Below, piece by piece: positions 1-5,364 of a stretch of DNA of 7,017 nucleotides. The stretch is taken from positions 1 through 7,017 of the forward strand of contig CAADUW010000131.1 in the NCBI GenBank assembly GCA_900752285.1, in the 5' to 3' direction. Under the pieces are notes generated by a model. It was not told the DNA's origin and did no database searches. It was given only the letters and a program-made list of their open reading frames with translations. The translations under genes were made by a program, and so were the position numbers. The DNA comes from an uncultured Oscillospiraceae bacterium. Lineage in GTDB: Bacteria; Bacillota; Clostridia; Oscillospirales; Oscillospiraceae. The number at the start of each line of letters is the position of its first letter. Within the stretch, counting starts at the first letter, position 1.

Positions 1-1
1 A

Positions 2-40
2 GTGTGCGTCTTGTCCGCTGTAAGCGGACAAGACGTGCGC
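2..40. repeat. Long inverted repeat (hairpin) at left edge
   Basis: Bases 8-19 (GTCTTGTCCGCT) pair perfectly with 23-34 around a GTA loop. The stem extends outward to 2/40 with a mixture of Watson-Crick and G-T pairs. No T-run follows on either strand, so it is not a typical intrinsic terminator. It may be the base of a structured 3' untranslated region, or a hairpin belonging to a gene or element left of the window. The structure is seen directly. Its role is unknown. Confidence 0.7.
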
Positions 41-61
41 GCGGCAGACTGCAATCCTTTT

Positions 62-90
62 GTCAAAAAAGGGCAAAGCCCTTTTTTGAC
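62..90. terminator. Bidirectional intrinsic terminator
   Basis: A perfect 13-bp stem (62-74 with 78-90) closes around an AAA loop. The GC core GGGC/GCCC is flanked by six A on one side and six T on the other, so it has terminator form on both strands. The flanks AGACT (46-50) and AGTCT (91-95) can add an outer bulged stem. It would stop plus-strand transcription entering from the left and any minus-strand transcription escaping the glg terminator. Confidence 0.85.
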
Positions 91-97
91 AGTCTCA

Positions 98-132
98 AAT
101 CCCCTTCCGCATCATGCGGAGGGGGATTTTTT
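98..132 (+). terminator. Intrinsic terminator, plus strand
   Basis: Bases 98-111 pair with 115-128 in a 14-bp stem (one G-T pair) around a TCA loop. A run of six T (127-132) follows on the plus strand. The minus strand has only a short T-run, so this one works left to right. It lies 8 bases after the terminator at 62-90. Together they suggest a plus-strand gene or RNA ending just left of the window. Confidence 0.88.
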
Positions 133-459
133 GCGGGAAAAAGAGAGAATACGGCGGAAAATTGTTGTTTGGTTTACGGTACGAAGCGCCCCTGGCCCTC
201 TCTTCGGAAGAGCCGTCGCGCCGTACCGCCGTGACCAGGAGGGCCTCCACGATTCTGTGTTATTCCGGGCCAGTCCGCTTTCCTGGCGTGGGAATCCCCC
301 GGGTGAGAGGTACAGCAAAACGACAAGCCTTGCCCCCCGCATTTATGAGGGGGGAGGGCCACGCAGTGGCAGGGGGAGTTCTCCGGCCGCAGTGGGGATG
401 GCCCCTCCCAGCCGCGCGTTGCGCCAGCGCTGAATTCCGATTTCCGCGGTATCCGTCAC
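133..459. other. Gene-free intergenic stretch with folded repeat DNA
   Basis: No convincing coding sequence is visible. The open frames crossing this stretch on both strands lack a ribosome binding site and show no recognisable protein family. What can be seen is structured DNA. CGGTACG at 177-183 pairs with CGTACCG at 222-228, enclosing an inner CTCTT/AAGAG hairpin (200-204/208-212). A 21-base segment at 225-245 recurs with two mismatches in the acetyltransferase leader. A longer interspersed repeat (259-395) follows. No promoter with good -35 and -10 boxes was recognised here. Confidence 0.6.
259..395 (+). repeat. Interspersed intergenic repeat, copy A
   Basis: This segment matches 6845-6985 in the same orientation, with roughly nine in ten bases the same by eye across the better half (283-392 against 6872-6982). 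The longest exact stretch is 30 bases (325-354 against 6914-6943). It has two internal hairpins: six C (333-338) against six G (349-354), and GCCAC/GTGGC (358-362/366-370). In the second hairpin the stem is identical in both copies while the loop differs (GCA against GTA). It lies between genes and has no transposase or credible ORF. That fits a small non-autonomous or REP-like intergenic repeat family. The exact ends are uncertain. Confidence 0.8.
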
Positions 460-496
460 AAAAAATTTCCCCGTTTCCAATATGGAAACGGGGAAA
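460..496 (-). terminator. Intrinsic terminator of the glgCDA operon
   Basis: Bases 466-479 pair with 483-496 in an uninterrupted 14-bp stem with a three-base loop. On the minus strand the stem is followed by six T (complement of A460-465). It begins 9 bases after the glgA stop codon, as expected for the operon's end. Confidence 0.93.
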
Positions 497-505
497 AATC
501 ACTTC

Positions 506-1954
506 TTACTGCCAGCCCAGCATGGTTTTAAACAGCTGCATGTACTTCCCGGCGGGGACGTCCCAGCTGAAGTCCTGTTCCATGTCCCGGCGGACGAGGT
601 TATCGAAGGCGGGACGGTTCTCCAGATACAGACCGATGCAGCGCTTGATGGCGGCGAGGAAATCGTCGCCGTTGTAGCTCTGGAAGGTGAAGCCCAGACC
701 GTTTTCACCCTGCTCGTTGCAGGGGGGCACCGTGTCCTTCAGTCCGCCGGTGGCATGAACCACCGGTACGGTGCCGTAGCGCATGGCGTTCATCTGGCTC
801 AGGCCGCAGGGCTCGGATTTGGAGGGCATCAGGTAGATGTCGCCGCCGGCATAGATCCGGGACGCCAGACCCAGATTGAAGGTGATCTTCGCCGATACCC
901 GGTCCGGATACTGAGCCTCCAGATCCCGGAAGAACCGCTCGTACTGGGCCTCTCCGGTGCCGAGAACCAGCAGCTGGCAGTCCTCCTCCCACAGAAGTCT
1001 GCGGGCGATGTAGCACAGCAGATCCAGCCCCTTGTGCCCGGCAAGCCGGGTGACCATGACGAGGAGGGGACTTTCCGGCTTCTCCGGCAGACCCACCTCC
1101 CGCTGGAGGGCGGCCTTGCACGCCGCTTTTCCCTCCCGGAAGTTCCAGGCGGAGAAGTGGGCAGGCAGAGCGGGGTCCGTTTCCGGGTTGAAGGTGCCGG
1201 TGTCAATGCCGTTGGTAATGCCTGTCAGCTTCCAGGCGTTGCCCGCAAGGACGCTGTCCAGCCCGTGGGCATAGTAGGGGTACATCAGCTCCCGGGCGTA
1301 GGTCTCGGATACGGTGGTGACCATGTCCGCCGTCTCAATGCCGCCCTTCATCACGTTCACGGAGCCGCCCATGTCCAGCCGCTGCCGGTACTCCCAGGGC
1401 AGGCCCAGGGTGTCGTCAAAGAAGTCCGCCCGCGCCCAGCCCTGATACTCGATATTATGGATGGTGTACATGCACCTGGTATAGGGGAACCGGTCGCCGT
1501 ACAGGGCACGGCGGTACACGGGAATGAGCCCCGTCTGCCAGTCGTTGCACTGGATGATGTCCGGCGTCCAGTTCAGGGCGTCCATGGCCTCCAGACACCC
1601 CCGGGAAAAGAAGGCGAACCGCTCCCCGTCGTCCGGGTCGCCGTAGATCGCCCCGTCCCGGGCACCGAAGTAGTAGTCGTTATCAAGGAAATAAACCTCC
1701 ACCCCGTCGTTCCGGTCCAGCAGATGCAGAACACCGCAGTACTGCTGCCGCCAGCCCAGCCGGACGTAGCGCTCGGCCACCTTTTCCGTCCGGTAAGCGC
1801 TGTTGTGCTTGATCTTTCCGTACCAGGGCAGAAACAGCTTTACTTCGTTTCCCTCCATCCGGGCAAGGGCGGCGGGAAGAGCCTCCATCACGTCGCCCAG
1901 ACCCCCGGACTTGATATAGGGCGCGCCCTCGGAGGCGCAGACTGCAATTTTCAT
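506..1954 (-). CDS. glgA: Glycogen synthase (ADP-glucose type, GT5)
   Basis: GlgA transfers glucose from ADP-glucose to the non-reducing end of a growing alpha-1,4-glucan in the cytoplasm. The 482-residue protein has the usual bacterial GlgA length. The N-terminal ADP-glucose motif is KSGGL at residues 15-19 (the textbook form is KTGGL). NDWQTGL (137-143), HNIEYQG (166-172) and NGID (248-251) follow. In the C-terminal GT-B domain are TRLAGHKG (302-309), the catalytic-region motif SEPCGLSQ with Glu381, and TGGLKDT (402-408). The ATG overlaps the glgD stop codon as ATGA, which indicates translational coupling. A purine-rich GGGGGAGA sits just upstream. It is the last gene of the operon, with a terminator directly downstream. 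The family assignment is secure. The Thr-to-Ser change in KTGGL is conservative. Confidence 0.97.
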   Translation of the reverse strand: MKIAVCASEGAPYIKSGGLGDVMEALPAALARMEGNEVKLFLPWYGKIKHNSAYRTEKVAERYVRLGWRQQYCGVLHLLDRNDGVEVYFLDNDYYFGARDGAIYGDPDDGERFAFFSRGCLEAMDALNWTPDIIQCNDWQTGLIPVYRRALYGDRFPYTRCMYTIHNIEYQGWARADFFDDTLGLPWEYRQRLDMGGSVNVMKGGIETADMVTTVSETYARELMYPYYAHGLDSVLAGNAWKLTGITNGIDTGTFNPETDPALPAHFSAWNFREGKAACKAALQREVGLPEKPESPLLVMVTRLAGHKGLDLLCYIARRLLWEEDCQLLVLGTGEAQYERFFRDLEAQYPDRVSAKITFNLGLASRIYAGGDIYLMPSKSEPCGLSQMNAMRYGTVPVVHATGGLKDTVPPCNEQGENGLGFTFQSYNGDDFLAAIKRCIGLYLENRPAFDNLVRRDMEQDFSWDVPAGKYMQLFKTMLGWQ

Positions 1955-3063
1955 ACGGTCTCCCCCCGCTTGATGAGGATGGGATTCTGAGGCGTGCCGA
2001 TGAGCCGGGCGCCGGGGGTCACGGTGACCTCCTTGTCCAGAATCACGTTTTTCAGCTGAGCGCCTGCGCCGATGACGGAGTCGTTCATGATGACGCAGTT
2101 TTCCACCTCCGCGCCGGGCTGGATGTCCACCTGCCGGAACAGAACGGAGTTCTTCACGTTGCCGTCCAGCATGCAGCCGTCGGCCACGATGCAGCCTGCC
2201 ACCTCGCAGCCGTCGCCGTAGTAGGTGGGCACCCGGTCCCGCACCTTGGTGTAGACCGAGTGGGCTCTGCCGAACAGGTCGTGGCGCACATCCTTCTCAA
2301 TGAGCTTCAGACTGTTGGCAAAATATTCGGCGGGAGAGTCGTTGTAGAGCACCGTGCCCTCGAAGGGGAACACGTTCAGGCTCACCCGGCCCCGCTGCCA
2401 GCCGCCCAGTACCAGATCCCGGTCCATGTGGAACCGGTTGTGGGCGATCAGCTCCTTCACCCGGTCAATGAGCCAGGGCTTGGAGGCAACGAAAATATCC
2501 ACGGAGGCAAGGTAGCTTTCGGGGGCGGCGTAGTCCACCACCATGTCCTCCACCTCGCCCCGGCTGTCCAGCTTGATGGCAAGATCCAGCTGCTTCTTGC
2601 CGTTGGCAATGCCGGTCTTGGTGACCACGGTCAGGTCCCGGCCGCTGGCAATGTGGCTGGCGACCACCTTGTTCAGGTCGATGTTGCACAGGATGGAGGA
2701 GTCGATCATGACCACGTATTCCTGATTGCCGCCGCACTCCAGAAAATCCATGCTGGAGGCCAGAGATTCCAGCTTGCCCCGGTAGTTGTGGACGCTGGAG
2801 CTGGCGTAGGGGGTCAGGTACTCCAGATCGCCCTCTCCCAGCTCCAGACCCCACTCCTCGCCGTCGCCGATGTGGTTCATGAGGGACTGGAAGTTGTACC
2901 GGGCGACCACGCCCACGTGCCGGACTCCGACGCAGCTCAGGTTGCTCAGGGCGAAGTCCACAAAGCGGTAGCGTCCGCCGAAGGGAAGGGAGGCGGTGGT
3001 GCGCTTGTCGGTCAGATCGCCCAGCTCTCCGTCGTTACTGAAAATGATACCCATTACTTTCAT
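1951..3063 (-). CDS. glgD: GlgD, ADP-glucose pyrophosphorylase regulatory-type subunit
   Basis: GlgD is a paralogue of GlgC found beside it in Firmicutes, where it is known to partner GlgC in a mixed ADP-glucose pyrophosphorylase with raised activity. This 370-residue protein has the same plan: a nucleotidyltransferase-like N-terminal domain (about 1-240) and a left-handed beta-helix of hexapeptide repeats (about 285-360). PFGGRYRFVDFALSN (27-41) matches the GlgC family. The glycine-rich loop GGQGSRL of GlgC is replaced here by SNDGELGDL (9-17). The catalytic [10 protein letters not shown] is replaced by IDSSILCNID (120-129), so the Asp in GDH is lost. I infer that it has little or no catalysis of its own. 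It starts 15 bases after glgC, and its AGGAGG (3074-3079) touches the glgC stop codon, with a 10-base spacing to the ATG. Confidence 0.95.
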   Translation of the reverse strand: MKVMGIIFSNDGELGDLTDKRTTASLPFGGRYRFVDFALSNLSCVGVRHVGVVARYNFQSLMNHIGDGEEWGLELGEGDLEYLTPYASSSVHNYRGKLESLASSMDFLECGGNQEYVVMIDSSILCNIDLNKVVASHIASGRDLTVVTKTGIANGKKQLDLAIKLDSRGEVEDMVVDYAAPESYLASVDIFVASKPWLIDRVKELIAHNRFHMDRDLVLGGWQRGRVSLNVFPFEGTVLYNDSPAEYFANSLKLIEKDVRHDLFGRAHSVYTKVRDRVPTYYGDGCEVAGCIVADGCMLDGNVKNSVLFRQVDIQPGAEVENCVIMNDSVIGAGAQLKNVILDKEVTVTPGARLIGTPQNPILIKRGETV

Positions 3064-3078
3064 AGCCGTTTTCCCTCC

Positions 3079-4269
3079 TTACAGCATGTCACCGGGCTTC
3101 AGCACGGCGCTCTCCGGGACCACAGCGCCCTTGGCGGTGACGCTGATCTTCTTCTTTTCGTTGGGGGCAAAGGCGCCGCCCACGACCGCGTTCCGGCAGA
3201 CCCGGCTGTCCTCGCCCAGAATGGCGTGGCGGACAATGGCGCCGGGCTCAATGACCACCCCGGGCATCACCACGCTGTCCTCCACCACGGCGCCCTCGCC
3301 GATGGTGCAGCCCACGCTGATAACGCTGTGACGCACGGTGCCGTAAACCTCGGAGCCTTCCGCGATGAAGCAGTTGACGGTTTTCGCGCCCGGGTCGATG
3401 TAGGACGAGGGCTGGGCGCTGTTCCGGGCGTAAATGGTGGTGTGCTTGCCGCCACGGATGTCAAACGCCGGATTCTTGCCCAGCAGATCCATGTTGGCCT
3501 CCCACAGGGAGTTGATGGTGCCCACGTCTTTCCAGTAGCCGTCGAAGGGGTAGGCCATCAGCTTGTGGCCGGAGGTCAGCAGCATGGGGATAATGTTCTT
3601 GCCGAAGTCGTTGGAGGAATTGGGGTCGTCCTCATCAAAAAGCAGGGCGTCCTTCAGCACGCTCCAGGTGAATACGTAAATGCCCATGGAGGCGTTGGTG
3701 GACTTGGGATGGGCGGGCTTTTCCTCAAATTCGTAAATGGACATGTCCGGGTTGGTGTTCAGAATGCCGAACCGGGGCGCTTCCTCAATGGGCACGTTCC
3801 GCACGGCGATGGTGCAGGAGGCCTCGTGCTTCTCATGATACTCCACCATGGCGGCGTAGTCCATTTTGTAAATGTGGTCGCCGGAGAGCACCACCACGTA
3901 GTCCGGGTTGAAGCGCTCGATGAAGTCGATGTTCTGATAGATGGCGTTGGCGGTGCCCTTGTACCAGCCGCTCTTCTTGTCGTGGCGCTCATAGGGGGGC
4001 AGAACCTGGGCGCAGCTGTGGGTCTTGTTCAGGTTCCAGGGCTGTCCGTTGCCGATGTACTCGTTCAGCTCCAGGGGCTGGTACTGGGTCAGAATGCCCA
4101 CGGTGTCGATGCCGGAGTTCACGCAGTTGCTCAGGGGAAAGTCAATGATCCGATATTTGCCGCCAAAGGGAACGGCAGGCTTGGCAGTTTTTTCCGTCAG
4201 AACCTTCAGACGGCTGCCCTGACCGCCGGCCAGCAGCATGGCGATTACACGTTTTTTCTGAAAATACAT
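3079..4269 (-). CDS. glgC: Glucose-1-phosphate adenylyltransferase (catalytic)
   Basis: GlgC makes ADP-glucose and pyrophosphate from ATP and glucose-1-phosphate, the committed step of bacterial glycogen synthesis. Residues are counted from the ATG at 4269, giving 396 residues. Motifs seen are the nucleotide loop GGQGSRL (15-21), [18 protein letters not shown] (31-48), KGTANAI (104-110), [10 protein letters not shown] (129-138) with the catalytic Asp131, the sugar-phosphate motif FEEKP (181-185), and GYWKDVGT (244-251). A C-terminal beta-helix of hexapeptide repeats (about 290-390) follows. A GTG at 4275 would add two residues, but it lies only 2 bases from AGGAG. The ATG has a normal 8-base spacing and is preferred. 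It is the first gene of glgCDA. Upstream lie phased direct repeats that may bind a regulator. Confidence 0.97.
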   Translation of the reverse strand: MYFQKKRVIAMLLAGGQGSRLKVLTEKTAKPAVPFGGKYRIIDFPLSNCVNSGIDTVGILTQYQPLELNEYIGNGQPWNLNKTHSCAQVLPPYERHDKKSGWYKGTANAIYQNIDFIERFNPDYVVVLSGDHIYKMDYAAMVEYHEKHEASCTIAVRNVPIEEAPRFGILNTNPDMSIYEFEEKPAHPKSTNASMGIYVFTWSVLKDALLFDEDDPNSSNDFGKNIIPMLLTSGHKLMAYPFDGYWKDVGTINSLWEANMDLLGKNPAFDIRGGKHTTIYARNSAQPSSYIDPGAKTVNCFIAEGSEVYGTVRHSVISVGCTIGEGAVVEDSVVMPGVVIEPGAIVRHAILGEDSRVCRNAVVGGAFAPNEKKKISVTAKGAVVPESAVLKPGDML

Positions 4270-4277
4270 GGTCACAG

Positions 4278-4283
4278 CTCCTT
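4278..4283 (-). promoter_or_regulatory. Ribosome binding site that fixes the glgC start
   Basis: AAGGAG on the minus strand stands 8 bases before the ATG at 4267-4269 and only 2 bases before the in-frame GTG at 4273-4275. The spacing favours the ATG. Confidence 0.8.
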
Positions 4284-4314
4284 ATTGATAAAATGAATGG
4301 CGCTACACTCTCTT

Positions 4315-4360
4315 TTTACAGGAATTTTACAGGAGAAACAGAAGCTTTACAGAAGTTTCA
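4315..4360 (-). promoter_or_regulatory. Phased TGTAAA direct repeats upstream of glgC
   Basis: Read on the minus strand, five six-base units follow one another: TGAAAC, TGTAAA, TGTTTC, TGTAAA, TGTAAA. Their spacers are 3, 5, 3 and 5 bases, so they recur every 9 or 11 bases and average one helical turn. On the plus strand the same units read TTTACA or close variants. This resembles the PhoP boxes of Bacillus (TTAACA-like repeats with about 5-base spacers) and the 11-base direct repeats of PhoB-type regulators. The nearest repeat is about 45 bases from the glgC ATG. No good sigma-A -35 box is seen downstream, only a poor TGTAGC as a possible -10 (4302-4307). That would fit an activator-dependent promoter. 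The repeats are seen directly. The regulator is inferred by resemblance only. Confidence 0.55.
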
Positions 4361-4386
4361 GCCCCTGTTTCTCTGACCATAGCATA

Positions 4387-4983
4387 TCACATTTTTGCCG
4401 TTTCAGGAAGAGACAAAATGTCCAAAATATGATTGCGCATTTGTTCATTCTGACAGATTTCCGACCACGGTGTGGGCATGCCGCTGGGTATTTCAACAGG
4501 AGTAAACCGTTTTTCCAGCCAGTTCAGGTCCAGCCAGCGCCCGAATTTGAAGCCGCAGCTGTGAAACACACCGGCGGTGGCGTAGCCAAAGGCACGGTGG
4601 AACCGGAGGGAGGCCTCGTTCTCCTGGGTCACAAGGGCAAAGCTCACCTGAAAGCCCTGAAGGATCAGGATCGCTTCCAGCGCGGTGTAGAGCAGCTTTC
4701 CGATGCCCTTTCCCCGGGCGTCCTTCCGCAGATAAATGCTGGGCTCGGCGCACCAGCTGTAAGCCGCCCGGACAAAGGGCGCGCTGGCATAGGCGTACCC
4801 CAGAATTTCCCCGTTTTCCTCGTAAACCAGCCAGGGAAATTTCTCCGTGATCCCATCAAACCGCCCGGTAAATTCCGAAAGCGTGGGCACGGTGTATTCA
4901 AAGGTAATGGTGGTTTCCAGTACATAGGGCGCGTAAATATCCAGCATCGCCGGAACATCCCCGCGCGCGGCGATCCGAAGCAT
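4387..4983 (-). CDS. GNAT-family N-acetyltransferase (PAT/Bar-like)
   Basis: This is a 198-residue acetyltransferase of the GNAT fold, expected to use acetyl-CoA in the cytoplasm. The N-terminal segment ETTITFEYTVPTLSEF (23-38) resembles the ETATFE..PT..E pattern of the phosphinothricin/methionine-sulfoximine acetyltransferase group. The acetyl-CoA pyrophosphate loop is ARGKGIGK (89-96). ENEASLRFHRAFGY (121-134) and GFKFGRWLDLNWLEK (144-158) complete the PAT-like signature. Members are commonly 160-180 residues, so about 25 extra residues at the C-terminus are family-atypical. The true substrate cannot be read from sequence. An amino-acid analogue or metabolite is likely and herbicide resistance need not be the role. 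The start is supported by AGAAGGGA 5 bases upstream. A strong promoter lies at 5071-5099. No terminator is visible between it and glgC. Confidence 0.88.
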   Translation of the reverse strand: MLRIAARGDVPAMLDIYAPYVLETTITFEYTVPTLSEFTGRFDGITEKFPWLVYEENGEILGYAYASAPFVRAAYSWCAEPSIYLRKDARGKGIGKLLYTALEAILILQGFQVSFALVTQENEASLRFHRAFGYATAGVFHSCGFKFGRWLDLNWLEKRFTPVEIPSGMPTPWSEICQNEQMRNHILDILSLPETAKM

Positions 4984-5070
4984 AAAGGTCCCTTCTTTCT
5001 GTAAATGGTTGTTCCCCGTACCGGCGCGGCGGAACGCCGTGACCGGGAGGGCCGTCCCGCTGCTTCCTAC

Positions 5071-5099
5071 ATTTTATTCTTCCCCCGACCCACTGTCAA
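5071..5099 (-). promoter_or_regulatory. Sigma-A promoter for the acetyltransferase gene
   Basis: On the minus strand TTGACA (5094-5099) is followed by a 17-base spacer and TAAAAT (5071-5076). The -35 is perfect and the -10 is off by one. Transcription would begin near 5064 and give a leader of about 80 bases. That leader contains the hairpin CGGCG-GAA-CGCCG (5027-5039) and a repeat fragment also found at 225-245. Confidence 0.85.
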
Positions 5100-5101
5100 G
5101 G

Positions 5102-5130
5102 TTGACATTCCGGGATATTGGGGGTAAAAT
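5102..5130 (+). promoter_or_regulatory. Sigma-A promoter for mgtE, abutting the divergent promoter
   Basis: TTGACA (5102-5107), a 17-base spacer and TAAAAT (5125-5130) form a near-consensus promoter whose start would fall near 5137. It has the same hexamers and spacing as the divergent acetyltransferase promoter. The two -35 boxes are separated by only two bases, giving the dyad TGTCAA-GG-TTGACA (5094-5107). Confidence 0.87.
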
Positions 5131-5136
5131 AAGTTC

Positions 5137-5364
5137 AACTATGCGTATGCGATAAAAGGAGGGAAAACCATGGACAGCGGCAGCGGCAATATACCCGGTC
5201 GAAGTAGCTTCGGGCCTGCTGACATGGCGGCCCCTGCTCTGTGACTGCGGAATTGCCCCTTGTTTTTCTCGGGAAGCCCGGAGACCCGGCGCCCCGCATT
5301 CGCGGGGATGTTTGCCTGTAAGCTTCGTGTTTCCACCATTTTTCAGGAAATAAGGAGGTAAATC
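5137..5364 (+). promoter_or_regulatory. Structured 5' leader of mgtE, possible cis-regulator
   Basis: About 228 bases separate the predicted start of transcription from the mgtE ATG. The leader holds a small ORF (5170-5244) and several hairpins. CGAAG/CTTCG (5200-5204/5208-5212) and GGGCC/GGCCC (5212-5216/5229-5233) share base 5212, so they compete at the junction. CGGG/CCCG (5270-5273/5277-5280) competes with CCGG/CCGG (5278-5281/5286-5289). CCCCGC/GCGGGG (5292-5297/5302-5307) comes last. A run of five T (5262-5266) lies after the small ORF, but I find no strong stem directly before it. The M-box (ykoK) magnesium riboswitch consensus was not recognised. The mgtE binding site AAGGAGG (5352-5358) is not obviously sequestered. 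Regulation is inferred from leader length and layout. Confidence 0.5.
5170..5244 (+). CDS. Putative 24-residue leader peptide upstream of mgtE
   Basis: An ATG at 5170 opens a 24-codon frame that ends in TGA at 5242-5244. AGGAGG at 5157-5162 precedes it by 7 bases, as good a site as that of mgtE itself. The peptide begins MDSGSGNIPGRSSFG and ends in an Ala/Pro-rich tail. It is small, Gly/Ser/Pro-rich, with two Asp, no Lys, and no signal or membrane segment. The codons ATA (Ile8) and CGA (Arg11) stand out in GC-rich DNA. Two candidate RNA hairpins lie inside the frame, so ribosome position could change the fold of the leader. By analogy with MgtL, the proline-containing leader peptide of Salmonella mgtA, it could sense magnesium through translation. 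There is no sequence similarity claim. It may also be a free small protein. Translation is unproven. Confidence 0.6.
   Translation: MDSGSGNIPGRSSFGPADMAAPAL

Noticed and set aside
114..677. Plus-strand frame running from the left intergenic stretch into glgA
   Set aside because: It begins inside a terminator hairpin, passes through repeat copy A and the glg terminator, and ends antisense to glgA. It has no family signature.
482..1990. Long plus-strand open frame (502 codons) opposite glgA
   Set aside because: It lies antisense to a clear glgA with all GT5 motifs. The antisense product is low-complexity, matches no family and has no ribosome binding site. It is a shadow of GC-rich codon use.
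4270..4275. GTG start for glgC two codons upstream of the ATG
   Set aside because: The ribosome binding site ends only 2 bases before it, too close for normal initiation. The ATG at 4269 has an 8-base spacing.
2260..4296. Very long plus-strand open frame (678 codons) opposite glgD and glgC
   Set aside because: Its His/Gly/Val-rich product is typical of the antisense of GC-rich genes, and glgC and glgD on the other strand carry the family motifs.
4335..4360. CcpA cre site before glgC
   Set aside because: TGTAAAGCTTCTGTT on the minus strand resembles one half of a cre site, but the central CG is GC and the right half lacks the needed match. The direct-repeat reading explains the segment better.
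5141..5155. Four-codon frame ATG-CGT-ATG-CGA-TAA just after the predicted mgtE transcript start
   Set aside because: It has no ribosome binding site and is too short to judge. It is probably chance, formed by a TATGCG tandem.
5137..5364. M-box (ykoK) magnesium riboswitch before mgtE
   Set aside because: It was expected from gene context, but the conserved M-box core sequences were not recognised by eye. A covariance-model scan would settle this.
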